Assembly: GCA_025993795.1 (NCBI GenBank)
Contig: JAMQHL010000070.1
Span: 39,832-103,831, forward strand
Reading direction: 5' to 3'
Source: Planctomycetota bacterium
GTDB taxonomy: Bacteria > Planctomycetota > UBA8742 > UBA2392
DNA length: 64,000 nt
Under the pieces are notes generated by a model that was not told the origin of the DNA, did no database searches, and was given only the letters and a program-made list of their open reading frames with translations. Shown here piece after piece: positions 9,007 through 16,190 of the stretch. How positions within the stretch are numbered: position 1 is the first letter of the stretch; the number at the start of each line of letters is the position of its first letter. A program made the translations under genes and the position numbers.

Positions 9007-9253
9007 CCCCCGCCAGGCGAGAGCTCTCGTGCTTGTCCGCCGTCTTGATGACGCGCATGACGTAGGGGCTGAACTCGACGCCCGGGCTCAGTTCCTGCAC
9101 GCGCTTGAGCAGGTCTTTGCAGCGACGGATTTCGGGCAGGCGATCACTCACCTGCTGCTCAAAGTCATCTTCCGTTCCCTTCTGCAGCAGTTCAGCGACT
9201 GCGGCAAGGCCGTGCGGGTCATCTTCCTGGCGTGTGTTCTGGGCATCGAGCAT
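8999..9253 (-). CDS. Small unknown protein inserted between mraZ and rsmH
   Basis: 84 aa from the ATG at 9253, chosen because GGGGGG sits about 5 nt upstream. Hydrophilic and mostly helical: an acidic N-terminus (MLDAQNTRQEDDPHGL), then AAVAELLQKG and a charged segment (DRLPEIRRCKDLLKRVQEL). There is no membrane segment and no recognised domain. It overlaps rsmH by 8 nt, so it is a genuine member of the cluster. mraZ and rsmH are usually direct neighbours, which makes this insertion notable. Function unknown. Confidence 0.75.
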   Translation of the reverse strand: MLDAQNTRQEDDPHGLAAVAELLQKGTEDDFEQQVSDRLPEIRRCKDLLKRVQELSPGVEFSPYVMRVIKTADKHESSRLAGVV

Positions 9254-9402
9254 GGTTCCCCCCAAACTAGGCACAGCGCGGCCGCCGGCGCAAAGAACGG
9301 CGCCACCTGTGCCAGAAAACGGTTATGCCGCCAAGGCGGCGATACGAGAGTGTGGTGCGCAAGCGCCGTGCACCGGGCGGCTGGCTTTATCGCGGCCAGC
9401 AT

Positions 9403-9431
9403 GCGCTGTGGAAGCCTGTCCCACAGGGCGC
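9403..9431 (-). other. Hairpin just downstream of mraZ
   Basis: GCGCTGTGG (9403-9411) can pair with CCACAGGGCGC (9421-9431, with a two-base bulge) 15 nt past the mraZ stop codon. There is no U-tract, so it may be an attenuator or an RNA-processing or stability element rather than a terminator. The rest of the 192-bp gap to the next gene shows nothing else. Confidence 0.35.
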
Positions 9432-9445
9432 TTACGCGCCACACG

Positions 9446-9931
9446 CTATCCCTGCTCAGGTAGCGTGCTGTTGTAGATTCTTGCCACAGCCTGCGGGTCC
9501 AGCTTCTCCACACTGACTGGGGCCTGCACGGCGCGTGCTTCTTCAGGATCGTATGCCTGCATGTGATCCCCCGCGCCGGATATGACGATTTCTGACTTCA
9601 GCCTGGCGTATGTGACGTGGTCCCTGGGAAGAAGAATCCTGCCGGCTTTGTCCACTTCGACCTGCTCGACCAAAGCCAGCAACCTCTGCCGCTTGCGCTG
9701 TTCTTCCCCGGGCAGTCCTGCATTGCCCGTGAGTTCCTCGATCCTGCGTTCGCCACTCTGCTGATCGAAAATGGCGAGGTGCGGAAAGTCCGGTCCGATC
9801 ATCACGTACAACTGCACTTTTCCATCGCTCGACACCGGCAGCCTGCTACGAAACTTAGCCGGGATCGTGATGCGGTTCTTGGCATCGACGGTGGTAGTGG
9901 CGAGACCAAAATATCTGGGCGTACCCGCCAT
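9446..9931 (-). CDS. mraZ: Transcriptional regulator MraZ
   Basis: 161 aa. Forms a ring-shaped DNA-binding oligomer that represses the division/cell-wall cluster in Escherichia coli. Two SpoVT/AbrB-type halves are visible, each with the family DXXXR signature: DAKNRITIP near residue 17 and DKAGRILLP near residue 94. The ATG follows GGAGG with 5 nt between. Two TGGGN boxes with a 5-nt spacer lie 25-40 bp upstream, consistent with autoregulation. First gene of the minus-strand run that reaches mraY. Confidence 0.96.
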   Translation of the reverse strand: MAGTPRYFGLATTTVDAKNRITIPAKFRSRLPVSSDGKVQLYVMIGPDFPHLAIFDQQSGERRIEELTGNAGLPGEEQRKRQRLLALVEQVEVDKAGRILLPRDHVTYARLKSEIVISGAGDHMQAYDPEEARAVQAPVSVEKLDPQAVARIYNSTLPEQG

Positions 9932-9955
9932 TTACCCCTCCGACGTGGGAAGATA

Positions 9956-9971
9956 CCCCACTTTCACCCAC
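9956..9971 (-). promoter_or_regulatory. Candidate MraZ operator (two TGGGN boxes, 10-bp period)
   Basis: On the minus strand TGGGT, GAAAG, TGGGG read consecutively, i.e. two TGGGN boxes separated by 5 nt, which is the arrangement described for MraZ binding regions. The boxes end about 25 nt before the mraZ start codon. Confidence 0.55.
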
Positions 9972-10067
9972 TTGTCCATTTCTTCGCATGATTTTCTGGA
10001 AATTCTTTGCTGACATACCCTTATGCGGTCGCACCCATACATAGAGAGTTAAGTCCACCTACTACAC

Positions 10068-10082
10068 CCCACATATAGTGGG
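10068..10082. promoter_or_regulatory. Palindrome CCCAC-ATATA-GTGGG in the mraZ/pyrF divergent region
   Basis: Inverted copies of the same GTGGG word flank ATATA. It lies in the 331-bp divergent region (9932-10262), which is visibly AT-richer than its surroundings and contains further GGGTGG and CACCCAC words. It could be a second MraZ-type site or an unrelated operator. Confidence 0.35.
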
Positions 10083-10111
10083 TTAGCGGGTGGAACTCAC
10101 CTGATTCTGAC

Positions 10112-10139
10112 ATATTATGCACAAGTTATCGGACGTAAA
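10112..10139 (-). promoter_or_regulatory. Weak candidate promoter for the mraZ cluster
   Basis: The minus strand reads TTTACG, a 16-nt spacer, then TAATAT. Each box matches the sigma-70 consensus at four of six positions. Transcription would start near 10105, giving a ~175-nt leader containing the TGGGN boxes. Confidence 0.3.
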
Positions 10140-10262
10140 CCGACTATTTTCTGGTCACGTTCACCCACTTTCAAACACCGAAAGGCAGAATTCTGGCTCT
10201 CGCTACCCCTACCGGCGCCGAACCCCCTTCCACCACCCGCCAAAACTCGCACAATCCGGACC

Positions 10263-11201
10263 ATGACCCACTTCGCTGATCGCCTGCAGCAAGCCATCCA
10301 GGCCAAAGGCGCGGCCACCTGCGCCGGTATCGACCCACGCGCCGACTGGATTCCCAAGGAATGCTACGACCGCGCATTCAGCCAGCATGGCCGAACGCCA
10401 GCCGGCGTGATTGCCGCCGTGCGCGACTTCTGCATCGAAATGCTCGGAATCGTCGCGCCCTTTGTGCCCGCGGTGAAGCCACAGGCGGCCTTCTTCGAGG
10501 CGTTAGGGGTCGGCGGCTGGGACGCATTCGCGGCGATCTGCGGCAAAGCTCGCGAGCTGGGGTTGCTGATCATCGCCGATGTAAAACGCGGCGATATCGG
10601 CAGCACCTCCCAAGCCTATGCGCAAAGCCTGTTCGGGGCGAGTGAAGTCCAGGGCGTGAAGCTGGACTCATGCGGCGCCGATGCAGCCACCGTCAACCCA
10701 TACCTGGGCGCCGATGGCGTGGTGCCGTTCATTGACCGCGCGCGGCTAAACGGCGCGGGCATATACGTGCTCGCGCGCACCAGCAACCCCGGCAGCGCCG
10801 AGTTTCAGCAGCTTGAGCTGAAGCAGGGGGGGGCACTGGTTGATGAGGTCGCGCGCAAGATTGACGCATGGGGCAGCGAAAGCGTCGGCGATTGCGGCTA
10901 TAGCGACGTGGGCGCGGTGGTCGGCGCGACGCACGTTGATGCCGCGCGCCACTTGCGCCGACTGATGCCGCGCACGCCGTTTCTGGTACCCGGCTGGGGC
11001 GCGCAGGGCGGCGCAGCCGACGCGGTGCGAGCCTGCTTTGATGACAAAGGTGCAGGCGCGATCGTGAACTCAAGCCGCGGTGTGATGCACGCGTATGCCA
11101 CGGGACCGCTGAAAGATCACGGGCAGACACACTGGCGCGAGGCGGTGGAGAAAGCGGCCCGGCAGTTCCATGAAGAGATACGCCTGTTGGCGGGTCGTTA
11201 G
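10263..11201 (+). CDS. pyrF: Orotidine 5'-phosphate decarboxylase, type 2 (PyrF)
   Basis: 312 aa, the length of the longer type-2 subfamily. Converts OMP to UMP in pyrimidine synthesis. The active-site segment IIADVKRGDIGSTSQAY carries the catalytic Asp-Lys pair, preceded by CAGIDPR and followed by VNPYLGADGV, the phosphate-binding VPGWGAQGG and NSSRGVMHAY. No ribosome site precedes the ATG; CACAAT lies 7 nt upstream, a near-match to the leaderless arrangement seen elsewhere in the window. Divergent from mraZ. Confidence 0.95.
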   Translation: MTHFADRLQQAIQAKGAATCAGIDPRADWIPKECYDRAFSQHGRTPAGVIAAVRDFCIEMLGIVAPFVPAVKPQAAFFEALGVGGWDAFAAICGKARELGLLIIADVKRGDIGSTSQAYAQSLFGASEVQGVKLDSCGADAATVNPYLGADGVVPFIDRARLNGAGIYVLARTSNPGSAEFQQLELKQGGALVDEVARKIDAWGSESVGDCGYSDVGAVVGATHVDAARHLRRLMPRTPFLVPGWGAQGGAADAVRACFDDKGAGAIVNSSRGVMHAYATGPLKDHGQTHWREAVEKAARQFHEEIRLLAGR

Positions 11202-11215
11202 GGAAACCGAACCAG

Positions 11216-11233
11216 CGGCGCGCAGCGCCGTTT
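11216..11233 (+). terminator. Weak terminator-like hairpin after pyrF
   Basis: CGGCGC (11216-11221) pairs with GCGCCG (11225-11230) around GCA, followed by TTTA. The U-run is short. Confidence 0.35.
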
Positions 11234-11251
11234 ACAAGGGCAGAACCGGGG

Positions 11252-11280
11252 TTGTCATCTTTGCGCGAATCGGGCACACT
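11252..11280 (+). promoter_or_regulatory. Candidate sigma-70 promoter for the 11315 gene
   Basis: TTGTCA (11252-11257), a 17-nt spacer, and CACACT (11275-11280). The -35 is five of six, the -10 only three of six. It lies 35 bp before the start codon. Confidence 0.35.
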
Positions 11281-11314
11281 TGCCGTCCCGACCGCAATAA
11301 CATCGGAGGTACCA

Positions 11315-12397
11315 GTGATTCGCAACGCTGTCGCATTGACGCTATTGGTTGTGTTCGCAGGCTCGCTCTGCGCCGACGAAATCAACTACTACAAGAAGGG
11401 CGCCAAGTACCGTGAAATCGCCAACCACAACTCGGTCGAAATCACGGGCTGGAGCGCCGCAAAAGTCGACTTCAAGGGTGCTGATGGCAAGACCGGCAGC
11501 GTGCCCGGTACCGACATCATCTCGGTGAATCGCGCGTACGGCACCATGCACAACGACCTCAACCGCGCAATTGAACGCGTTGGCTCAGACCCGGAAGCAG
11601 CGATCCCTGCGCTTAAGACCATTGCCGCGTCGGGCAAGTCGGCACTTGACAAAGAAGAGGCATTGTTCTGGCACGCGCTGGTGTACGTCAATGAAGCAAA
11701 CGCCGGCGGTGACATCTCCCGGGCGATCACCGAACTCAGCGCCTACCTGAAGGCGTACAAAGCCGGTTTCTTCGCCCGCGACGCATACCGCATGACAGCC
11801 GACCTTCAGCGCCGCACCAAGAAGTTCAGCGACGCGCGCACCACGCTCAAGTCCATGATCAGTGCCGACAACGCGCTCGCCCGCGAAGGCAACCAGATGC
11901 TTGGCGAGCTTGAACTTTCGGAGAAGCAGTACGCTGAAGCGCTTCGCGCTTTCCAGGCGGCCAAGACGCAGGCGGCGCGCGACGGCAACAAGAACGCCGA
12001 ATACCTGGCGCAGGCATGGGAAGGCACCGCGCAACAGGCCAAAGGCGACGCGGCGGCGGCGAAGTCACTGCTTGAGCCCATCACGAGCAACCCGGACTTT
12101 GACGACCCGATGAGCTTTGACGATGAGCTGGCACTGGCGGTGGCCTACCCCGCACTCGGTGACGCCTACTACGGCTCGGGCAACTTTGAGAAGGCATACG
12201 ACGCCTATGTGCAAGCCGGCTATTACGCCTGGTGGACACAGGGCCAGCAGGAAGGCTACTGCATCGGCCAGGCCTATCTGTGCGCGCGCAAACTGGAAAG
12301 CACTGACGACAAGTGGAAAAAGCGCAAAGACAAGTTGCGCACCGCGCTCGCCGTCGGCTTTCCGCGCGAACTGCAACGCGTAGACAAAGAGAAGTAG
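11315..12397 (+). CDS. Secreted TPR-like repeat protein
   Basis: 360 aa from GTG at 11315, chosen because GGAGG lies 5 nt upstream and because it places a classic signal peptide at the N-terminus (VIRNAVALTLLVVFAGSLCA, cleavage near CA-DE). The early mature part is a small beta module, then most of the protein is helical repeats of TPR style (GKSALDKEEALFWHALVYV, QMLGELELSEKQYAEALRAF, YPALGDAYYGSGNFEKAYDA). Exported, probably periplasmic or surface-associated; the partner is unknown. Flanked by its own promoter candidate and a strong terminator, so likely monocistronic. Confidence 0.8.
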   Translation: MIRNAVALTLLVVFAGSLCADEINYYKKGAKYREIANHNSVEITGWSAAKVDFKGADGKTGSVPGTDIISVNRAYGTMHNDLNRAIERVGSDPEAAIPALKTIAASGKSALDKEEALFWHALVYVNEANAGGDISRAITELSAYLKAYKAGFFARDAYRMTADLQRRTKKFSDARTTLKSMISADNALAREGNQMLGELELSEKQYAEALRAFQAAKTQAARDGNKNAEYLAQAWEGTAQQAKGDAAAAKSLLEPITSNPDFDDPMSFDDELALAVAYPALGDAYYGSGNFEKAYDAYVQAGYYAWWTQGQQEGYCIGQAYLCARKLESTDDKWKKRKDKLRTALAVGFPRELQRVDKEK

Positions 12398-12422
12398 CGA
12401 GACGTGGACGTTGGTGAATCCA

Positions 12423-12460
12423 CAAGGCCGGGATTGCGCCAAGCAATCCCGGCCTTGTTT
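12423..12460 (+). terminator. Strong Rho-independent terminator
   Basis: A perfect 14-bp stem, CAAGGCCGGGATTG (12423-12436) against CAATCCCGGCCTTG (12444-12457), with a 7-nt loop, then TTT. It closes the secreted repeat-protein gene and may also serve the convergent gene ending at 12543. Confidence 0.8.
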
Positions 12461-12542
12461 CACGTTGTGGCGCTCGGTTCAATCCGCGGCGGCGATACGG
12501 CGGTTCTGCCCATTGCCTCGTGTTGAGGCCGTCCCACGTTCA

Positions 12543-13505
12543 CTACTTCATTTCGTGCTTTGCCAGCTCGATAACGGTTTCCTTCTCGCCGTCTTTCACG
12601 ATCTTCTTGACCGGGATTCCGTCGCTGACCCATTCCTGCACTTCGCGATTGCCTGACACCGTCTTGAACAGGTCGCACTTGAACTCACCGGCAGCCACCT
12701 TGACCATTTCGCCTGTCTTGTCTGCCTTGGCGTAGTCCTTCAGCCAAGCCGCCTCGGTTTGCGTGAACTCCGAGACCCGCGCGCCGGGCGCCGGTACGCC
12801 TTCAGCGTCGCAGGTCACCATCGTCAGCTGGGTTGCCTCAGCCGTGACTTCAAGGACTGCGCGCTTGACGTAGCTGTCGCTGCCGGCCCGCGTGATCTTG
12901 TGAATGTAGTAGTTGCCGACGGTCTGGAAAAAGCGCGGCAGCTTTGATGCGGGCGTGGGCTCAACGGGTTTGTCACCTGGCTTATCGCCGGCCTTGGATT
13001 CGCCAAGCTCTTTGCTCTTGAACCCGGTCAGCCACACCGTGTCGGCGCCGTCGATGGCCTGCTTGACGATACCGCCGCACGGCACCTTGGCGCAGTACCA
13101 CACGGCCATGGCAGTGGTGCCGGAAGTCCAGCTTGCGACATCGCAGGAAAGCGTCTGCTCGCCGATCTTGAAGTCAGCGACCGTCCAGGCGACGTCAATG
13201 CGGTACGGCAGTTTTCCGAACAGCGGGCAATCCGACCAGGCTTTGGCACGCTGCTTGTTCGAGGTTTCTTTGCCGTCCTTGTCGTACATGATGTGCTTGA
13301 AGTGAATCTTGTCTTCTACGACGTCGGTCACCTCGTAGCGCACCTTGTTGCCGAGCTGCATCGCGTACTCGGCCCAGTCGCCCTTGTGGGCGTTCTTCCA
13401 GGTATTCTTGCCGGATTCCCAGTCTTTCGGCTCTGCCGACGCCGAGCTGACAGCCATCAGCGCAATCGCGCAGCAGATTGCCGCGGCGTGGATGAAAAGA
13501 CGCAT
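12543..13505 (-). CDS. Secreted protein with two copies of the GEF-C domain
   Basis: 320 aa from the ATG at 13505, selected by GGAGGAGG upstream and by the signal peptide (RLFIHAAAICCAIALMAVSS, cleavage near ASA-EP). Two tandem ~130-residue domains follow. The first begins at NTWKNAHKGDWAEYAMQLG and is divergent; the second begins at FFQTVGNYYIHKITRAG and includes the family core VKVAAGEFKCDLFKT, then VQEWVSDGIPVKKIV and a terminal VIELAKHEMK. The same core occurs in the two genes upstream on this strand. A Lys/Pro-rich linker (KAGDKPGDKPVEPTP) joins the domains. Exported; function unknown. Confidence 0.75.
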   Translation of the reverse strand: MRLFIHAAAICCAIALMAVSSASAEPKDWESGKNTWKNAHKGDWAEYAMQLGNKVRYEVTDVVEDKIHFKHIMYDKDGKETSNKQRAKAWSDCPLFGKLPYRIDVAWTVADFKIGEQTLSCDVASWTSGTTAMAVWYCAKVPCGGIVKQAIDGADTVWLTGFKSKELGESKAGDKPGDKPVEPTPASKLPRFFQTVGNYYIHKITRAGSDSYVKRAVLEVTAEATQLTMVTCDAEGVPAPGARVSEFTQTEAAWLKDYAKADKTGEMVKVAAGEFKCDLFKTVSGNREVQEWVSDGIPVKKIVKDGEKETVIELAKHEMK

Positions 13506-13631
13506 TCGGTTCCTCCTCCAAGGCCCGCACCAGTGTAGCGCAGCCCCGGCCATCTACCAAACGGCACGCCAAACATTTTCGCGAATCCGCAGGTAGCGAT
13601 ACGGTAACAAGCGGCAGAAATGAAAGGCTGG

Positions 13632-14960
13632 CTACTCCAACTTCAGCTCTATGACCTCCTGCGTCATCGACATGTCCTTCGTTTCCATCAACAGCTTGAT
13701 GGTCACGCCGTGGTGCATCCACATCGTAATGCCGCCTTCGTGCTCGGTCTTGATGCAGCGAAACGTCCCCGCCGGGGTCGTGACGCTCTCTTCCAGCTGG
13801 CCTGTGTATGGCATGCGGGGGCCATCACTTTCGCCAATTGCCAGCTCTGAGTCGTTACGAAACTGCTCGTTGCCCTGCTGGTCATAACTGATCATCGTGA
13901 ACGTCGACTTGCCGTCTTTCACGGCACTGACCTCAACGCGATTCTGTTGCTCCATCTGCATGCCACCAAATGAGGTGCTGCTCTTTTGCAGATAGTAGTT
14001 CCCGGCTGTGCGGTACAGCCGCTGCGGGTCATGCCCTAGGTCAAACTCGACCAGTTCGGCCTTCACGTTGCCCGTGTCGTAGTAGACCATCAGAGACGGC
14101 CATACCGCCGAGTTCCAGTACTTGGTTTCACCGATTTCGAAGACTTCGCAATCAAACTCTCCGGCTTCACAGGTTTTCTTCTCGCGGCTGACTGGTGTTG
14201 GCACATCCGCTTCGGCCTCAAGATCCTTGAACTCAATCTTCATATCCGCGGCGGCGGCACCGGGCATCGCCTTCTTGTTCTTGTCCAGCATGGCGTTGCT
14301 TACCGTGGCGCCATCGGCTGTGACCGCCTTGACGGTGCTGCGCGAGTACGAAACCATCGGCTCTTTGCCGCCGACGTTGACATCCATGCGTTGCAGCCAG
14401 CTGCGGCCCACGACGCGGTACAGCGACCACATGTCGCGCTCGGCGGAGTCGAATGCCGTGAGCTTGCGAATCTGGCAATAGCCCACACCCAGCTTGACCT
14501 GCTTGACGATCAGCGGGTGGTACTCGGCGCTGACCCAGGTGTTGGTCTCGATGCCGTCCTGCTTGCTGGTATGCCTGCGGCAGGCCCATACGCGGCCGGC
14601 CATCTCAAGTGTCTCCTGGCGCAGTTTCTCGTCGGCCCAGGCATTGTGCTCAGCGCCGGGCTTGGCGATGTCAATGTTGCCACGACTTCCGCCGCCGCCC
14701 TTGCCGTCTTCGCGAGTGTAGTTCGTCTTGTATCCGGCAGTCTTGCCGTCACTTTCGGTGATGCTGCCAGTCTCGTTGCTGATTATCGGTTTGCCGCCGC
14801 GGCGCCATTCGGTGATGCGGTGGCTCCAGGCCCGACCTTTGGCTTTGTAAAGCTCCATGGCCCTGATTGGCGTTACTTCGGCGGGTTTGGGTGCGTCCTG
14901 CGCACGCGTCGCCCCCACTGCCGAAACCAGCAGCAAGATCGTAACCAGCAGCGTCCTCAT
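13632..14960 (-). CDS. Secreted protein with three copies of the GEF-C domain
   Basis: 442 aa from the ATG at 14960 (GGAG upstream; signal peptide RTLLVTILLLVSAVGATRA). Three repeats can be aligned by eye. Copy 1: MELYKAKGRAWSHRI ... TWVSAEYHPLIVKQV. Copy 2: SLYRVVGRSWLQRM ... CEAGEFDCEVFEIG ... WPSLMVYYD ... AELVEFD. Copy 3: RLYRTAGNYYLQKS ... TTPAGTFRCIKTEHEG ... TQEVIELKLE. The shared pattern is LY-x3-G-x-x-W/Y, then AGEFxC, then a Trp/aromatic-Pro strand, then a terminal L-V/I-E-hydrophobic strand. Middle gene of a one/three/two-repeat paralogous trio; a terminator separates it from the upstream gene. Confidence 0.75.
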   Translation of the reverse strand: MRTLLVTILLLVSAVGATRAQDAPKPAEVTPIRAMELYKAKGRAWSHRITEWRRGGKPIISNETGSITESDGKTAGYKTNYTREDGKGGGGSRGNIDIAKPGAEHNAWADEKLRQETLEMAGRVWACRRHTSKQDGIETNTWVSAEYHPLIVKQVKLGVGYCQIRKLTAFDSAERDMWSLYRVVGRSWLQRMDVNVGGKEPMVSYSRSTVKAVTADGATVSNAMLDKNKKAMPGAAAADMKIEFKDLEAEADVPTPVSREKKTCEAGEFDCEVFEIGETKYWNSAVWPSLMVYYDTGNVKAELVEFDLGHDPQRLYRTAGNYYLQKSSTSFGGMQMEQQNRVEVSAVKDGKSTFTMISYDQQGNEQFRNDSELAIGESDGPRMPYTGQLEESVTTPAGTFRCIKTEHEGGITMWMHHGVTIKLLMETKDMSMTQEVIELKLE

Positions 14961-15019
14961 GGGAGTCTCCGGTGAATCGGCGGTCAAAGCTACAAGCAGC
15001 GTGCAGCGACCGCACGCCG

Positions 15020-15053
15020 AAAAAACAAAGCAGGCGCCTCTTGGCGCCTGCTT
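15020..15053 (-). terminator. Strong Rho-independent terminator
   Basis: On the minus strand AAGCAGGCGCC pairs with GGCGCCTGCTT across a 4-nt loop (11 bp), then runs into TTTGTTTTTT. It terminates the lipoprotein gene that ends at 15074. The tail is identical to that of the pilA terminator at 40177-40209. Confidence 0.85.
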
Positions 15054-15073
15054 CTTGATCGCTGGCTCGAGAA

Positions 15074-15700
15074 CTAGTCCTTGAACTCAACCAGTTCCAT
15101 CTTCATGGTGTCGGTTTCCATCTTGACGGACAAGCCGGGATACTTCTTGCTGCTCCAGCTCTTGGACTTCACGCCGCCTGCTTCGCTTTCAACAACGTAG
15201 CACTCGAACTCGCCGGCTGCGACCTTGATGGTCTCTTCGGTCATCTTCGGGGCTGTGGTGCCGGTGCAAGCCGGGGTGTCAACCACGGTGAACGGGATGT
15301 CCTGGTCCGCCGAGTAGGTTTCCTTCTTGTCCTTGTCCATGGTCGTCATCTTGACCTTGGCGCCCTTGTCGTTCTGGCTGAGGACTTCCATCTTGGTGTA
15401 GCTGATCATCGGGTCAGGCATGCCTGCGATAGTCATGACGCTCTTCGTGGTCCAGCTGCGGCCAACCTTCTTGTACAGGGCATACGGGTCGGACTTCGTG
15501 GCCGTGCCGCCGCCGGTCGTGTCGCCGCCGCTACATGCAGCCCCGTTGCCGCCGCCTGCTCCGTTTCCGGCTCCGCTTCCAGCCCCGTTGCCGGCCCCAT
15601 TGCCAGCCTTGGCACCGTTGGCCGGGGTGTTGCCGCTGCCACATGCGACCGCCAGGATCGCAACCAAGCTCATTACCGCCAGAAAGATGCTCTTGCGCAT
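15074..15700 (-). CDS. Lipoprotein with one copy of the GEF-C domain
   Basis: 208 aa. A lipoprotein signal peptide ending in the lipobox LAVAC (Cys ~20) is followed by a long Gly/Ala/Asn linker of GNGA-type repeats and then one ~130-residue domain: YALYKKVGRSWTTKSV at the start, EETIKVAAGEFECYVVE in the middle, SWSSKKYPGLSVKM and a terminal MKMELVEFKD. The domain matches those repeated in the next two genes. The start has AGGGAG about 7 nt upstream. Probably tethered to the outer or inner membrane with the domain held away on the flexible linker. Function unknown. Confidence 0.8.
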   Translation of the reverse strand: MRKSIFLAVMSLVAILAVACGSGNTPANGAKAGNGAGNGAGSGAGNGAGGGNGAACSGGDTTGGGTATKSDPYALYKKVGRSWTTKSVMTIAGMPDPMISYTKMEVLSQNDKGAKVKMTTMDKDKKETYSADQDIPFTVVDTPACTGTTAPKMTEETIKVAAGEFECYVVESEAGGVKSKSWSSKKYPGLSVKMETDTMKMELVEFKD

Positions 15701-15903
15701 TTACGTTCTCCCTAAACTATGATGCCCCTGTCGGGGTTCGTTACCAAATGACGTGTGCTTGCGCATGAGCAACGAATATGCCATATCTAAACCAATCGTC
15801 ACAAACCCTTCCATCTAGCGGATTGTGGCGCGAATGCCATGCACACACCCATTCCGCTACATGTCACGTTTCTTGGTGCTTGCGTAAGAAAACTTGACAC
15901 TCC

Positions 15904-16143
15904 ATGCCGATCTACGAATACAAACACACCAGTAATCGCGGCGACACCTGCGAGGAAACCTTCGAGACGTTTCAGAAGATGTCCGACAAGACGCTCACGA
16001 AGTGCCCTGTCTGCGGTAATCCCGTCGAGAAGTTGCTCTCGCGTGTTTCAGGCGGTGTGGATAAACTGGCGCCAAGCCGCCTCAAAGAGCTGGGTTTCAC
16101 CAAGCTTGTCAGGCGCGACAAGGGAGTCTACGAGAAAGAATAG
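15904..16143 (+). CDS. FmdB-family small zinc-ribbon-like protein, first Cys pair lost
   Basis: 79 aa. It opens with the family signature MPIYEYKH and has one intact knuckle, CPVCG, followed by VEKLLSRVSGGVDKLA and a basic C-terminal helix. In typical FmdB proteins the segment after MPIYEY carries a CxxC; here it reads HTSNRGDTCEETFETF with a single Cys, so a complete four-Cys ribbon cannot form. FmdB proteins are named from a formamidase regulator, but their role is poorly defined. It starts 203 bp from the divergent lipoprotein gene. No obvious ribosome site. Confidence 0.75.
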   Translation: MPIYEYKHTSNRGDTCEETFETFQKMSDKTLTKCPVCGNPVEKLLSRVSGGVDKLAPSRLKELGFTKLVRRDKGVYEKE

Positions 16144-16190
16144 TGCCCGGTTTCACGCCTTCCCCGCGCTGCCCCCGCTGAAGTTTACCT

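Noticed and set aside
9148..9513. Reading frame between mraZ and the small gene
   Set aside because: It overlaps both confirmed genes heavily, has no ribosome site, and its composition is that of a shadow frame.
10115..10123. DnaA-box-like TTATGCACA in the mraZ/pyrF gap
   Set aside because: A single match without other boxes, AT-rich unwinding repeats or dnaA/dnaN nearby; not enough for an origin.
15894..15899. TTGACA just before the FmdB-like gene
   Set aside because: It lies only about 5 nt from the start codon, so it cannot act as that gene's -35 box, and no -10 follows at the right distance.
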